Positions 25,725-34,126 of a stretch of 39,016 bases of DNA are shown one piece after another. The DNA is from Bacteroidota bacterium (GTDB taxonomy: Bacteria > Bacteroidota > Rhodothermia > Rhodothermales > Bin80), in the NCBI GenBank assembly GCA_026708685.1, contig JAPOUL010000042.1, forward strand, positions 1 through 39,016. The letters run 5' to 3'. A program made the translations under genes and the position numbers. Numbering within the stretch: the stretch's first letter is position 1; each line of letters starts with the position of its first letter. The notes beneath the pieces are model-generated. The model searched no databases. It had not been told where the DNA came from and worked only from the letters and a program-made list of their open reading frames with translations.

Positions 25725-26747
25725 ATGAAACTTGTAGAACGGTTTGTCTTATTGTTAGCATTGATATTTCTGGCAGGTTGCACATCTATTCACCCACCAG
25801 CTTCCCCTATTGGGAATAAGACAGCCATATTGGAGGAAAAGGATGATTCCACCCATCAGGGCAATAGGATCACCATTGAGTCCCTTAAAAGTGATAGAAT
25901 GTTGTCAAGGTCCCCAATCAAAGAAATGGTTACATCCGAAACGACTGACTTGGATCAGGATACTGAACCTGCTTCAGGTCTGCCTATGTTTGGAATGACG
26001 ACCAATATGGACTTTATCGTTGCTGTCGGGTTTGTAATAGCTATTGGACTGATTCTGTTCTATCTCATGATAAGATATCGGTCAAGAAAAAGGAATCATT
26101 GGTGGTTGTCTTTGGGGGACATACAATTCAAATACCCCTGTTTAAACGGTGTTTACTGTCTTGGCTATCGTATTGGTACAAGTGAAGATGATGAATGGAC
26201 CATCCGAATCAATAACTTTAAGACGGGTAGGAATCATCATGTGCAAAAAGCCGTAAAAACTCTCCATTATGCAGCTATCAGTCTCTTTGAGCGTATTGGA
26301 ATTAATCCTGAGTCTACAATTGTTATCCCCGTGTTGGAGTCAGCAGAGACCAGTGCAAGCTCCAGATCCAAAGTTTCCCGGTTGGCCAAATCAATTGCTG
26401 ATGGAGCAAGTGCTAAAGTTGAACTGGGTTGCTTAACAAAAAATCAGCATGAGTCTCTGCATTCTCAAGTCGGAAAAGATGCACGCGATGCAGCTCTTGC
26501 GAAAGCTCATTACAAAGCGAAGAAGCTTGAGGACGGCTTTGAAAATGTACTTATTGTAGATGACATTGTTACCCGTGGAAAAACGATGTCTGCAGTAGCT
26601 GAAGCCATCAACGATGCGAACCCCTCTATGAGTATTTACGGCTTTGCGTTGGGAAGACATCAGCGCAAGGAATGGCTTCGTGTACCTTTTAGAAAGGCAA
26701 ATTCTAAAATTCCACCTGAGCTTGCCCGCATTTGGGATCAAGCCTGA
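25725..26747 (+). CDS. Membrane-anchored phosphoribosyltransferase (lipoprotein signal, TM helix, PRTase domain)
   Basis: A 340-residue protein with an unusual layout. Residues 1-19 are a type II signal peptide ending in the lipobox LAGC (Cys19). Residues 20-95 are a polar Ser/Thr/Asp-rich stretch, about 96-116 a TM helix followed by RYRSRKR (a positive-inside stop), and 130-340 a type I phosphoribosyltransferase domain with the PRPP-binding loop VLIVDDIVTRGKTM (275-288). The predicted topology is a lipidated N-terminus outside and the enzyme in the cytoplasm. The PRTase part is nearest to the ComF/orotate-type fold; the substrate is unknown. ATG 25725 is preferred to the TTG one codon before. 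First gene of the trio with the DprA-like and HAD genes; 22 bp to the next. The 250-bp leader has an AGGAG...CTCCT hairpin near 25620-25640. Confidence 0.82.
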   Translation: MKLVERFVLLLALIFLAGCTSIHPPASPIGNKTAILEEKDDSTHQGNRITIESLKSDRMLSRSPIKEMVTSETTDLDQDTEPASGLPMFGMTTNMDFIVAVGFVIAIGLILFYLMIRYRSRKRNHWWLSLGDIQFKYPCLNGVYCLGYRIGTSEDDEWTIRINNFKTGRNHHVQKAVKTLHYAAISLFERIGINPESTIVIPVLESAETSASSRSKVSRLAKSIADGASAKVELGCLTKNQHESLHSQVGKDARDAALAKAHYKAKKLEDGFENVLIVDDIVTRGKTMSAVAEAINDANPSMSIYGFALGRHQRKEWLRVPFRKANSKIPPELARIWDQA

Positions 26748-26769
26748 TTATAGTTAAAATCAAGAAGAC

Positions 26770-27702
26770 ATGAATCTCATTTCATTAATTGCACTACAAT
26801 GCTTCAAGTGGATTGGGTATAAAACTGTATTGAATGTAGCTCATGAAGTGCCAAGTGATTTTATTGAGTTTAAGGAGTATGTGGAATTCAAATTCTCACG
26901 TCAAGAAGCCGAAACTCTTGAGGCTTGGAATCAAGCTCTTCAAATCGTGGATCAATGCGAGAAATTGCATATTCACCCCGTGGCTGTTACGGATCCGACA
27001 TCCTACCCCAAAAGACTTGACATCAGGGATTCGAAAAAACCGAATCCGCCAGTGTTATATGTGAAAGGATCCATTGATGCACTTCATCAGGATTCCTATG
27101 TGATTGCAATCATTGGGACACGCCATCCCACAGAAAATGGGATCATGGCAGCTTTTGACTTCGGTCGCTTTGCTGCCCAGAATCATATACCTGTGGTTAG
27201 TGGACTTGCTTACGGATGCGACGCTCATGGTCATATAGGTTGTTTGGAACACGGCGGTATAGCCATCGCTGTGATGGCCCATGGATTGGATATGGTATAT
27301 CCCCCGGAACATCTCTCACTGGCTGATCAAATCATAGAGCAGAACGGTTGCTTAGTGAGTGAATATCCTCCTGGTGTTCCTACCACCCGATGGTCATTTG
27401 TAGATCGGGATCGTTTACAGAGTGGACTGTCTGATACGGTCATCGTGATCCAAACTGGAAAAAAGGGAGGCACTCATCACACAGCAAAATTTGCCAGAGA
27501 CCAAGGCCGAAGAATTTTTTGTGTACGGCCTGCCAGTAATGAATCTCGTCATCCATCCGTGGTTGGAACACATGATATTGTACGAGATCAAGATGCAGAG
27601 TGGATAACCATGCCTGAACAATTATTCCATGTGATCGAAAACCAATCTGTGTATGACAATCCATCAAATAGCAGGCTAGAACAGCTTCAGCTAGGATTCT
27701 GA
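26770..27702 (+). CDS. DprA/Smf-like SLOG-fold protein, divergent
   Basis: A 310-residue member of the DprA/Smf family. An N-terminal helical segment recalls the DprA HhH/SAM region (1-60), then comes the Rossmann-like SLOG core: AIIGTRHPTENG (113-124), VVSGLAYGCDAHGH (142-155), IAVMAHGLDMVYPPEH (166-181) and CLVSEYPPGVP (194-204). The DprA nucleotide/ssDNA signature FPxRNRIIAGLS is changed to WSFVDRDRLQSGLSD, and the C-terminal winged helix is absent. Canonical DprA loads RecA on incoming ssDNA; here the altered motif and partners suggest a specialised role, possibly ligand sensing in defence. ATG 26770; its TGA overlaps the HAD ATG by one base. Confidence 0.85.
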   Translation: MNLISLIALQCFKWIGYKTVLNVAHEVPSDFIEFKEYVEFKFSRQEAETLEAWNQALQIVDQCEKLHIHPVAVTDPTSYPKRLDIRDSKKPNPPVLYVKGSIDALHQDSYVIAIIGTRHPTENGIMAAFDFGRFAAQNHIPVVSGLAYGCDAHGHIGCLEHGGIAIAVMAHGLDMVYPPEHLSLADQIIEQNGCLVSEYPPGVPTTRWSFVDRDRLQSGLSDTVIVIQTGKKGGTHHTAKFARDQGRRIFCVRPASNESRHPSVVGTHDIVRDQDAEWITMPEQLFHVIENQSVYDNPSNSRLEQLQLGF

Positions 27703-28208
27703 TGGTATTGCTTCTCTTTGATTTTGATCAGGTACTCGTAGACTCAGAACCATACCGATATTTACGAGAATCAAGGAAGTGGGAGCAGTATAGACAACGG
27801 ATGAGTGAAGTAGAGCCTTGTCAAGGCATAGATCAGTTGATTCACTGTGCATCATCTCTTGGATATTCAATGGCAATTGTAACACAGAGTCCACGGTTTG
27901 TACCAAAACTTTTTGTCGAGAAACACTCTTGGCCGATTGATATTATAGTGGGCTGGCATGATTACCGGATTCGAAAACCAAATCCGTTATGTTTGAAGGT
28001 GGCAATGAAGCGGGCACATGCAAAGCCAAGTGAGTCGTTTCATATCGGTGATCTTCCCTCGGATACAGAAGCTTCCAGAAGAGCAGGCGTAAAATCAGTA
28101 GGAGCCGGGTGGGCAGTCCTAGACCGATCAGCACTTCTGAAATCTCAACCAGATTACTACTTTGATACAGTTGAACAACTCCAGGAGTTTATCAACAGTA
28201 TTGGTTAG
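27702..28208 (+). CDS. Short HAD-family phosphatase of the PRTase-DprA trio
   Basis: A 168-residue HAD hydrolase. Motif I is LLFDFDQVLVDSEP (Asp7, Asp9; Gln where Gly is usual), motif II is AIVTQSPRFV, the motif III lysine is in IRKPNPLCL, and motif IV is FHIGDLPSDTEASRRAG. The cap is very small, as in phosphoglycolate phosphatase-like minimal HADs. It lacks a signal peptide and is cytosolic. Its ATG overlaps the DprA-like TGA (TGATG), which shows tight translational coupling. In context it may remove a phosphate from the product of the phosphoribosyltransferase, but this is inference. Confidence 0.85.
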   Translation: MVLLLFDFDQVLVDSEPYRYLRESRKWEQYRQRMSEVEPCQGIDQLIHCASSLGYSMAIVTQSPRFVPKLFVEKHSWPIDIIVGWHDYRIRKPNPLCLKVAMKRAHAKPSESFHIGDLPSDTEASRRAGVKSVGAGWAVLDRSALLKSQPDYYFDTVEQLQEFINSIG

Positions 28209-28839
28209 GTTTTTCCAATGGCAATCAAGAGACTTCATCTTCATGTGACACCGCCGAGAATTTCATGATCTGCGGATGAGTGTCATGGGAGCATGGGGTC
28301 TCCCGTGATTCAGCAGAATTGCAACATGCTCCACCCCTGAGCCACATAGAATACATTGCTGAACAACCGGATAGTCAAGAGAGATTCTAAAGAGATTGCA
28401 GCAACCAGAAACGAGTAAGGCAATGCTCTTTGTATCATAAGGGAAAGCCTGTTCAAACTCAATCATCATCCTGCATTTTGGTGAAGAGGGTTAGATTCAA
28501 TCTGTATGGATTGGCTGAAAAAGGTTTAATGGTGGCATTGGAGGGTTGATTGTACCTGTAAGGATGAAACGATCATTCGGCAAAGGAACATTTGAGTGTT
28601 CAAAGTGAAAAACGCAAGAGCACAGTCACTTCCAGACAATCATGAAGATCAATAGCACACTTCATGTAAGTGAATGAGATCATATGGAAAGGAAAGCAGA
28701 TTGTGTTTTCGGTACCGAAAAAAACGGATGATTCCAAGCGTCCGTATCTTGGCAATCCAAATAGAATTTGCTGTATTTTCCCGATATGCAGTTGTCACAT
28801 TGATGTTCTTCACCATCAGAAATAACCCCCCCCCTACAC
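28209..28839 (+). other. Non-coding stretch ahead of the two-component pair, with a C9 tract
   Basis: No convincing gene is seen in this 630-bp gap. A minus-strand frame at 28263-28469 (68 codons) has no recognisable features and is probably chance or a worn fragment. At 28826-28834 there is a run of nine C residues, ending five bases before the response-regulator ATG, in the position of the ribosome-binding site. The promoter of the two-component operon must lie here; no clear box was found. Confidence 0.45.
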
Positions 28840-29577
28840 ATGTCACGTCTTTCACCAATTGCTGAGGCCAAGGAATCTCATAGGATTCTGATTGTAGACG
28901 ATGAAGATGACATTCTTGATCTGCTTCGTTACAACCTTGAGTTGGCCGGGATGAAGGTAACGACCGCTCGTAATGGAGTGGAAGCACTGGATATCATTGA
29001 AACAACGGAGCTGGATCTGGTCGTGCTTGATATCATGATGCCGCAAATGAATGGCATAGATGTGTGCAAGCATATTCGAGAGTATTCCCGAATGAAAACC
29101 GTTCCCATTTTGTTTTTAACAGCACGATCGGAGGAAGAAAATCATGTTCAGGGGCTTGATGTAGGTGCAGACAGCTATCTCTCAAAGACATACAGCATTG
29201 ATGTGATCATGTCTCAAATCAAAGCCCTGCTCCGCGGGTCCCAGCGGGTCTCACCTGGAGCTTCAATGTTTAGTATTTATGATCTTGAGATTGATCAAAA
29301 TCGATATACGGCCTACCGCACTACCGCAGATGGGCGACAGAGAATTACGCTCACACGTCGAGAGTTTGATCTACTGTATTTTCTTGCAAGTTCTGTGGGA
29401 GTTGTGTTTACTCGCAGAAAATTAATCAAAAAAGTTTGGGGTGTCAAGGTAGAGGTTGGGCAGAGAACCGTGGATGTACATGTGAGCAAGCTGAACAAAA
29501 AACTGGGCACCTATCAGGGAATGGATTATATTCAGTCCGTGAAAGGGGTTGGTTATCGATTTCGTGAACCGACATAA
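28840..29577 (+). CDS. OmpR/PhoB-family response regulator
   Basis: A 245-residue transcription factor. The receiver domain (14-130) has the acidic pocket VDDEDD, phospho-acceptor Asp64 in VVLDIMMPQMNG, switch Thr in FLTARS, and conserved Lys in YLSKTYS (Thr where Pro is usual). The DNA-binding winged helix (about 150-245) has LTRREFDLLYFLASS, RRKLIKKVWG and the recognition helix RTVDVHVSKLNKKLG ending in VKGVGYRF. It forms an operon with the histidine kinase 6 bp downstream. The pair resembles PhoB/PhoR, but no pho gene is adjacent and target genes are unknown. ATG 28840 follows a C9 tract. Confidence 0.93.
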   Translation: MSRLSPIAEAKESHRILIVDDEDDILDLLRYNLELAGMKVTTARNGVEALDIIETTELDLVVLDIMMPQMNGIDVCKHIREYSRMKTVPILFLTARSEEENHVQGLDVGADSYLSKTYSIDVIMSQIKALLRGSQRVSPGASMFSIYDLEIDQNRYTAYRTTADGRQRITLTRREFDLLYFLASSVGVVFTRRKLIKKVWGVKVEVGQRTVDVHVSKLNKKLGTYQGMDYIQSVKGVGYRFREPT

Positions 29578-29583
29578 AAACAA

Positions 29584-30648
29584 ATGCTTTCCTCAGATGC
29601 GACCCAGCGAGTTCAGGGAGAGCGGCTGGCCTATCGAGTGTCCTGGCGCGTAGCGCTGTATGTGTTGCTCACGCTTTTTTTCGCTGCCCTGCTGGGATTT
29701 CGATTGCCCTGGTGGATTGTAGGATCCATCAGCATCATGGTAGGGGGAGCCACCTTTTTAGGTGTGCACTGGATGGTGCAACATCCGATCAATGTTCTGC
29801 GATCCACGCTTGAGACAATGGGAGAGACTAAAGTGGAGGACGTAAACGTCCAACCAGCGATGCCCAGCGATGAATTAACGCTTCTCATTGAGTTGGCTCA
29901 TCAGGCCGATCAGCGCGTTTCGGATCAGATGCAGGAGCGTGAGCGAATGGAGCACTATCGGCGCGAGTTTTTAGGGAATGTGTCGCATGAGCTGAAAACG
30001 CCCATTTTTGCGATTCGAGGATTCGCAGAGACCCTTATAGATGGAGCTCTGGAAGATAGTCGAGTTCGCAAATCGTTTGTAAAAAAAATTCTGCGCAATG
30101 CTCATCGTCTAGGCAACCTTGCCGATGACCTCACCTCTGTTGCTCAAATTGAAATGGGAGAGCTTTCAATGGATATGCAGCCTCTGAACTTGCGGGAACT
30201 TAGCAAGGATGTAGTTGAATCACTGGAGTCCATGGCAACGAAGCGGCAGATTTCTTTGCGATTGTCCATGCCCGAAGATCTACCTCATGTTCTGGCAGAT
30301 CAACACTATATTAGTCAGGTACTCAGTAATCTGATTGATAACAGTATCAAGTATGGAAGGGATGGCGGACAGATTGAGGTGATTGCCAGAACCTCAGATG
30401 ATCAATCCGTCAAGGTATCGGTCGTTGATGATGGGGTTGGCATTCCCGAGGAGTACATTTCTCGGCTTACCGAACGGTTTTTTCGAGTGGAGCCCAGTCG
30501 CTCTTCAAAACTGGGGGGAATCGGACTAGGATTAGCTATCGTGAAGCACATACTGAGTGCACATAGCAGTCAGTTGATGATTGAGAGTATTCCTGGAAGC
30601 GGATCCACATTTGGATTTACGCTCGCTACAGTTGACGGTGCTCCCTGA
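29584..30648 (+). CDS. PhoR-like sensor histidine kinase
   Basis: A 354-residue inner-membrane kinase. Two TM helices (about 23-39 and 43-65) are joined by only a few residues, so there is almost no periplasmic sensor. The HisKA box is FLGNVSHELKTPIFAIRGFA with phospho-acceptor His135. The catalytic domain has N-box LSNLIDNSIKYG, G1 VSVVDDGVGIP, and G2 SKLGGIGLGLAIVK. The lack of a periplasmic loop suggests sensing through the membrane or a partner protein, as in PhoR. It follows the response regulator by 6 bp. Its 3' end overlaps the convergent coaE by 23 bp. Confidence 0.93.
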   Translation: MLSSDATQRVQGERLAYRVSWRVALYVLLTLFFAALLGFRLPWWIVGSISIMVGGATFLGVHWMVQHPINVLRSTLETMGETKVEDVNVQPAMPSDELTLLIELAHQADQRVSDQMQERERMEHYRREFLGNVSHELKTPIFAIRGFAETLIDGALEDSRVRKSFVKKILRNAHRLGNLADDLTSVAQIEMGELSMDMQPLNLRELSKDVVESLESMATKRQISLRLSMPEDLPHVLADQHYISQVLSNLIDNSIKYGRDGGQIEVIARTSDDQSVKVSVVDDGVGIPEEYISRLTERFFRVEPSRSSKLGGIGLGLAIVKHILSAHSSQLMIESIPGSGSTFGFTLATVDGAP

Positions 30649-31270
30649 ACGTCTCTGGCTGTAAGGAATTACCGCTCATCGCAAGATGAAACAGCCTATC
30701 TGTTTTTTGGTGAAGAAGTGACGGATCACCAGCATTGATCAAAACCACATCGGCTCTGGATTCGATTTCATGCTGTGGAAGTTGGTGACGCATGCGGGCC
30801 CGTACAGCATCCTCTGAGATCCCATCCCGAGAAACGACGCGCTGAATCCGTAGAGGAGCTGGCGCACTTACGACACATACAGCATCCAAGTGGTGCTCCA
30901 GATGAGCTTCATAGATCAAGGCTGCTTCGTGGACCAAAAGACCTGATGAACACTCCTGCTGGATTTGGTGGAACGACTGAGCAACTCGGGGGTGGATGAT
31001 GGAATTCAATGTGTTCAGATGCTCTTTATGATCAAACACCTGAGAGGCCAACCATGGGCGATTCAAACTTCCGTCTGCGTGATAAGTCTCAGATCCAAAA
31101 TAATCCACCACCGCCTGCTGTACTTGGCTATCTGATTCCATCAGCGTTCGAGCCACTATATCTGCTTCAAAAAGGATCGCACCCAATCGCTTCAAATGAC
31201 TGCACACCATTGATTTTCCACTTCCTATCCCTCCCGTCACTCCTAAGGTTCGTACACTCGACATGGACAT
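30626..31270 (-). CDS. coaE: Dephospho-CoA kinase
   Basis: Last step of coenzyme A synthesis: ATP-dependent phosphorylation of the 3'-hydroxyl of dephospho-CoA. The 214-residue P-loop kinase has GVTGGIGSGKSMVC (10-23), FEADIVARTL (the DxD-type substrate loop), LNSIIHPRV, and the conserved Arg-rich lid (RIQRVVSRDGISEDAVRARM). It starts at ATG 31270 or at ATG 31264. It lies 10 bp after the barrel-like gene on the same strand, behind the HIT gene. Normal length. Confidence 0.93.
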   Translation of the reverse strand: MSMSSVRTLGVTGGIGSGKSMVCSHLKRLGAILFEADIVARTLMESDSQVQQAVVDYFGSETYHADGSLNRPWLASQVFDHKEHLNTLNSIIHPRVAQSFHQIQQECSSGLLVHEAALIYEAHLEHHLDAVCVVSAPAPLRIQRVVSRDGISEDAVRARMRHQLPQHEIESRADVVLINAGDPSLLHQKTDRLFHLAMSGNSLQPETFREHRQL

Positions 31271-31280
31271 ATGGCTCAGG

Positions 31281-33326
31281 TTAAATGTGCCAAAACATGC
31301 TGAGAGACATCAACGGAATCAAACGGAGCCGACCACGGCGAGCAGTTTGCCGAATAATGTCTGCATTCGTTGAGGGTAACTGACCATAAAGGGTATATCT
31401 TAATCGTTGCCAATTCGCCCATGCATCCAAACGTAGGGTTGTCTTCCCTCTACTCCAGAAGAGTGCAGCCGATGGCCCTGATTGTATGATCCATCGTTTT
31501 CCAGGCCGGGTAATTCTTCCCAGAGTTGAGGTGGGTGTGTCAGTAGGCAACTGGTAGGACACCGAAATGGCTCTGTCATAGTCAGTTCGTACAAAGATTT
31601 TCCATCCAATCTCGCCGCGAAGTCTTTTCCCAGACTGGACGCGTGCCCATGCTGTCAAGGTTCGGAGGGTGTCAAAGGGTACTTCGGTAAACGAGTCCCA
31701 CATCAGCCGACCTAAACGTAAATCAGAATAACTGGCGGTGATCATCACATCTGTATTTGTAAATAAACGGTGTTCAATCTCGGACTCAAGACGTAATTCA
31801 CGTGCTGATTGATCAGTAGATCTCCGGCCGGGTAAGATAAAATCATCCGTAGTATAGGTAGCTCGGACCTCGCTTGCTATGCGTATACGTGAGGACGAAG
31901 ACGGTGTCCATTCCATAGATGGACGCAGTCGAAGCGTTCGTTGAACATTGTTTTCGGCAGAACGCTCAGCATTTAAAAAGACCGTATGATGATAGGAGCC
32001 AAACATTCGTAGCTCCACACGGAGATATCGGCTTCTCTGGTGTCCGAAGGTAAGGGTGGCGGTATGATAAATCTCATCTCGATCATCAAGATTCGTCAGG
32101 GGTGTGTCATGGCGTAAAATTCTTGAGCTTCCCACAAACAGAACGGAAAGGCGGGGTAAAAGTTCTCCACGTATTCTACCACTGAGTGCAAACACCCCTT
32201 CATCATAATCTGCCTGTTGTAGAAGAGTTCTTTTTTGTGAAATTTCAGATAGCGGGAGATCTTCCTGATTCGTCAGGACCCTGTGTTCGTTGATTGCACC
32301 ATATTCTGCACGCAATTGGGCATCTATATCTGCGTGCTCATAAAAAAGTGAAACCTCACCCGTGAGTGCTTGACGGGAAAAATTTGTCTCAAAAACAATA
32401 GATTCCTCAGGAGCTTTGGATGTGCGAACTCGTCTTTGATTGAGTTGGATGTCGGCTTGGGCAACGACTCGAAGACCACTCAGGACAGGAGCCTGAACAA
32501 GAAAGTTCGCATCAAGCGTGTCACTGGTTGTGGCTTCGATGGTTTCTGGATCACGGACCTGCCCTCGATTGAGAAAGGATGCCGCCTGATAGGTGTCACG
32601 CCGACGGCTGGTAAAGCGGGCACGGGATTCAAATCGTGCCAGACCAAAGGTGCGAGCAGCGGAGCCCATCACAGCAAGATCTCCAATGCGCCGAGCCGCG
32701 ATGCGTTGCAAGCGTGCGTCGGATTGAAAAGAGACCTCGTATCCCTGAAACTCTTGAGGGGCAAATTGTGCCGATATTCCGGCGGCGGGGCCTGTATCAA
32801 TTCGTAACGGTATTTGTCCATCAAGTGCAATCCCAGGGCGGCGGTCAGAGGCAATGCCGACAGATGTCTCTACATTTAACCGGGCGAGAGGAATAAATTG
32901 CACCCCAAGAAGGAGCGACTGAGATGAGGCACGCCCCGCTCCAAACCAGTCAAACCCTCCCCGAATGGTAGCATCAAAACGCTTCGTAATGGGGCGGGAT
33001 GCATAGAGAGTGAAGCGATCCTCATCTCTAAATCGGAGGCGGTTGTCAAACTGAATGTATGCATCCGAGACAAAACGATTGGAGACATCTATGTTCCAGA
33101 GACCGATATAGGCATTCCAGATCGTCTCAGATTTCCATCTAAACTGATTCACCTCACGAGAAAAATCAGTCGTCTGCTGGAGGGAAGACTGACTCATGGC
33201 CAAGTCATTGGAAAATCCTATGCCCCAGAAAAACAAAGTCAAGAGACACCACTGGTGAGTGCGTTGCAGTGGAACTTGATTGATCTTACCCCGGAGGCCA
33301 ATCAAGAGCTCGTCCTCCAAGTACAT
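31281..33326 (-). CDS. Probable outer-membrane beta-barrel protein of unknown function
   Basis: About 680 residues. An N-terminal hydrophobic stretch (QWCLLTLFFWGIGFSNDLAM) looks like a signal peptide. The body is a long run of alternating, Arg/Ser/Thr-rich amphipathic strands (FEATNFSRQALTGEVSLFY-like pattern, RLELRMFGSYHHTVFLNA-like hairpins) and the last residues are LSMFWHI, aromatic as in barrels. No domain is recognised. The start is uncertain: ATG at 33326 overlaps the end of the HIT gene by 41 bp, and TTG codons at 33320 or 33305 are possible; a longer in-frame extension to 33458 would lie inside the HIT gene. It sits between HIT and coaE on the same strand and is probably co-transcribed. 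Confidence 0.6.
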   Translation of the reverse strand: MYLEDELLIGLRGKINQVPLQRTHQWCLLTLFFWGIGFSNDLAMSQSSLQQTTDFSREVNQFRWKSETIWNAYIGLWNIDVSNRFVSDAYIQFDNRLRFRDEDRFTLYASRPITKRFDATIRGGFDWFGAGRASSQSLLLGVQFIPLARLNVETSVGIASDRRPGIALDGQIPLRIDTGPAAGISAQFAPQEFQGYEVSFQSDARLQRIAARRIGDLAVMGSAARTFGLARFESRARFTSRRRDTYQAASFLNRGQVRDPETIEATTSDTLDANFLVQAPVLSGLRVVAQADIQLNQRRVRTSKAPEESIVFETNFSRQALTGEVSLFYEHADIDAQLRAEYGAINEHRVLTNQEDLPLSEISQKRTLLQQADYDEGVFALSGRIRGELLPRLSVLFVGSSRILRHDTPLTNLDDRDEIYHTATLTFGHQRSRYLRVELRMFGSYHHTVFLNAERSAENNVQRTLRLRPSMEWTPSSSSRIRIASEVRATYTTDDFILPGRRSTDQSARELRLESEIEHRLFTNTDVMITASYSDLRLGRLMWDSFTEVPFDTLRTLTAWARVQSGKRLRGEIGWKIFVRTDYDRAISVSYQLPTDTPTSTLGRITRPGKRWIIQSGPSAALFWSRGKTTLRLDAWANWQRLRYTLYGQLPSTNADIIRQTARRGRLRLIPLMSLSMFWHI

Positions 33327-33618
33327 GAACATGTAGATGATCAACTGACTGCCCGCCATCCTCTCCGCAATTGATGACGACGCGATACCCATTAGAAAGC
33401 TGCTCCTGCTGAGCCATTTTGTTCGCGACCACCAGAAGATGTCCTGCAAGGGCTGCATCTAGGTCGTCGTCCAACGATCGGACGGGTTTACGGGGAACGA
33501 CCAACACATGCGTGGGTGCTTTGGGATCTATATCCCTGAAAGCCACACATACTTCATCCTGATATATTTGATCAGAGGGAATCTCTCCGCTAATGATACG
33601 CTCAAAAAGTGTCGGCAT
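33286..33618 (-). CDS. HIT-family nucleotide hydrolase/transferase (HinT-like)
   Basis: A 110-residue histidine-triad protein, full length for the HinT branch, with the N-terminal MPTLFERIISGEIPSDQIY segment, IDPKAPTHVLVVPRKPV, and the triad DHLHVHVLGGR at 93-103 that binds the alpha-phosphate, followed by the WPPG end. It hydrolyses aminoacyl- or lipoyl-adenylate-type substrates in relatives; the cytosolic substrate here is unknown. ATG 33618. It overlaps the 5' part of the barrel gene and is divergent from the PTPS gene, with 79 bp between starts. Confidence 0.94.
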   Translation of the reverse strand: MPTLFERIISGEIPSDQIYQDEVCVAFRDIDPKAPTHVLVVPRKPVRSLDDDLDAALAGHLLVVANKMAQQEQLSNGYRVVINCGEDGGQSVDHLHVHVLGGRALDWPPG

Positions 33619-33697
33619 GAAAAATCAGAAGAATGGGAAACCCTACTGAACAAAGCAAACACAAAATCGTTTCTACCCGTCCATAGCAAAAACTGCC

Positions 33698-34117
33698 ATG
33701 TCAACGGTTTATATTACACGTGAGGCGCATTTTAACGCGGCCCATCGTTTGCATAACCATTCCAAATCAGACGACTGGAATCGTTCGGTTTTTGGTGCAT
33801 GCAATAGTGAAAATTGGCATGGACACAACTATGTGCTTCAAGTGACCATCTCCGGGACTCCCGATCCAGATACAGGTTATATCCTTGACTTGGGCGTACT
33901 CAAACAGTTGATTCATGACCATGTTTTACAACATGTGGATCACAAGAACTTAAATCTGGATGTTCCTTTTCTTCAAGGGATCCTCCCCTCCACAGAAAAT
34001 TTAGTGGTTGCAATCTGGAACCAACTCGTTGATGTTCTTCCATCGGGCCAATTACACTGCGTTCGCCTCTATGAAACCCCCCGCAATTCTGCAGAATACT
34101 TTGGGCCAAAAGAATAA
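33698..34117 (+). CDS. 6-pyruvoyl-tetrahydropterin synthase / QueD homologue
   Basis: A 139-residue member of the PTPS/QueD family that acts on dihydroneopterin triphosphate. The zinc ligands are His16 (HFNAAHRL) and His41, His43 (WHGHNY), the catalytic Cys is Cys35 (FGACNSENWHGHNY), and the C-terminal LYETPRNSAEYFG carries the substrate Glu. The gene lies 9 bp before folE, whose product makes the substrate, so a two-gene unit for tetrahydrobiopterin or 7-deazaguanine (queuosine) synthesis is likely; queE, queC or sepiapterin reductase genes are not in the window, so the branch cannot be decided. ATG 33698. Confidence 0.93.
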   Translation: MSTVYITREAHFNAAHRLHNHSKSDDWNRSVFGACNSENWHGHNYVLQVTISGTPDPDTGYILDLGVLKQLIHDHVLQHVDHKNLNLDVPFLQGILPSTENLVVAIWNQLVDVLPSGQLHCVRLYETPRNSAEYFGPKE

Positions 34118-34126
34118 ACCAGATCT

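Noticed and set aside
28263..28469. 68-codon minus-strand frame
   Set aside because: No motif, no context, and surrounding sequence shows no coding continuity; likely chance.
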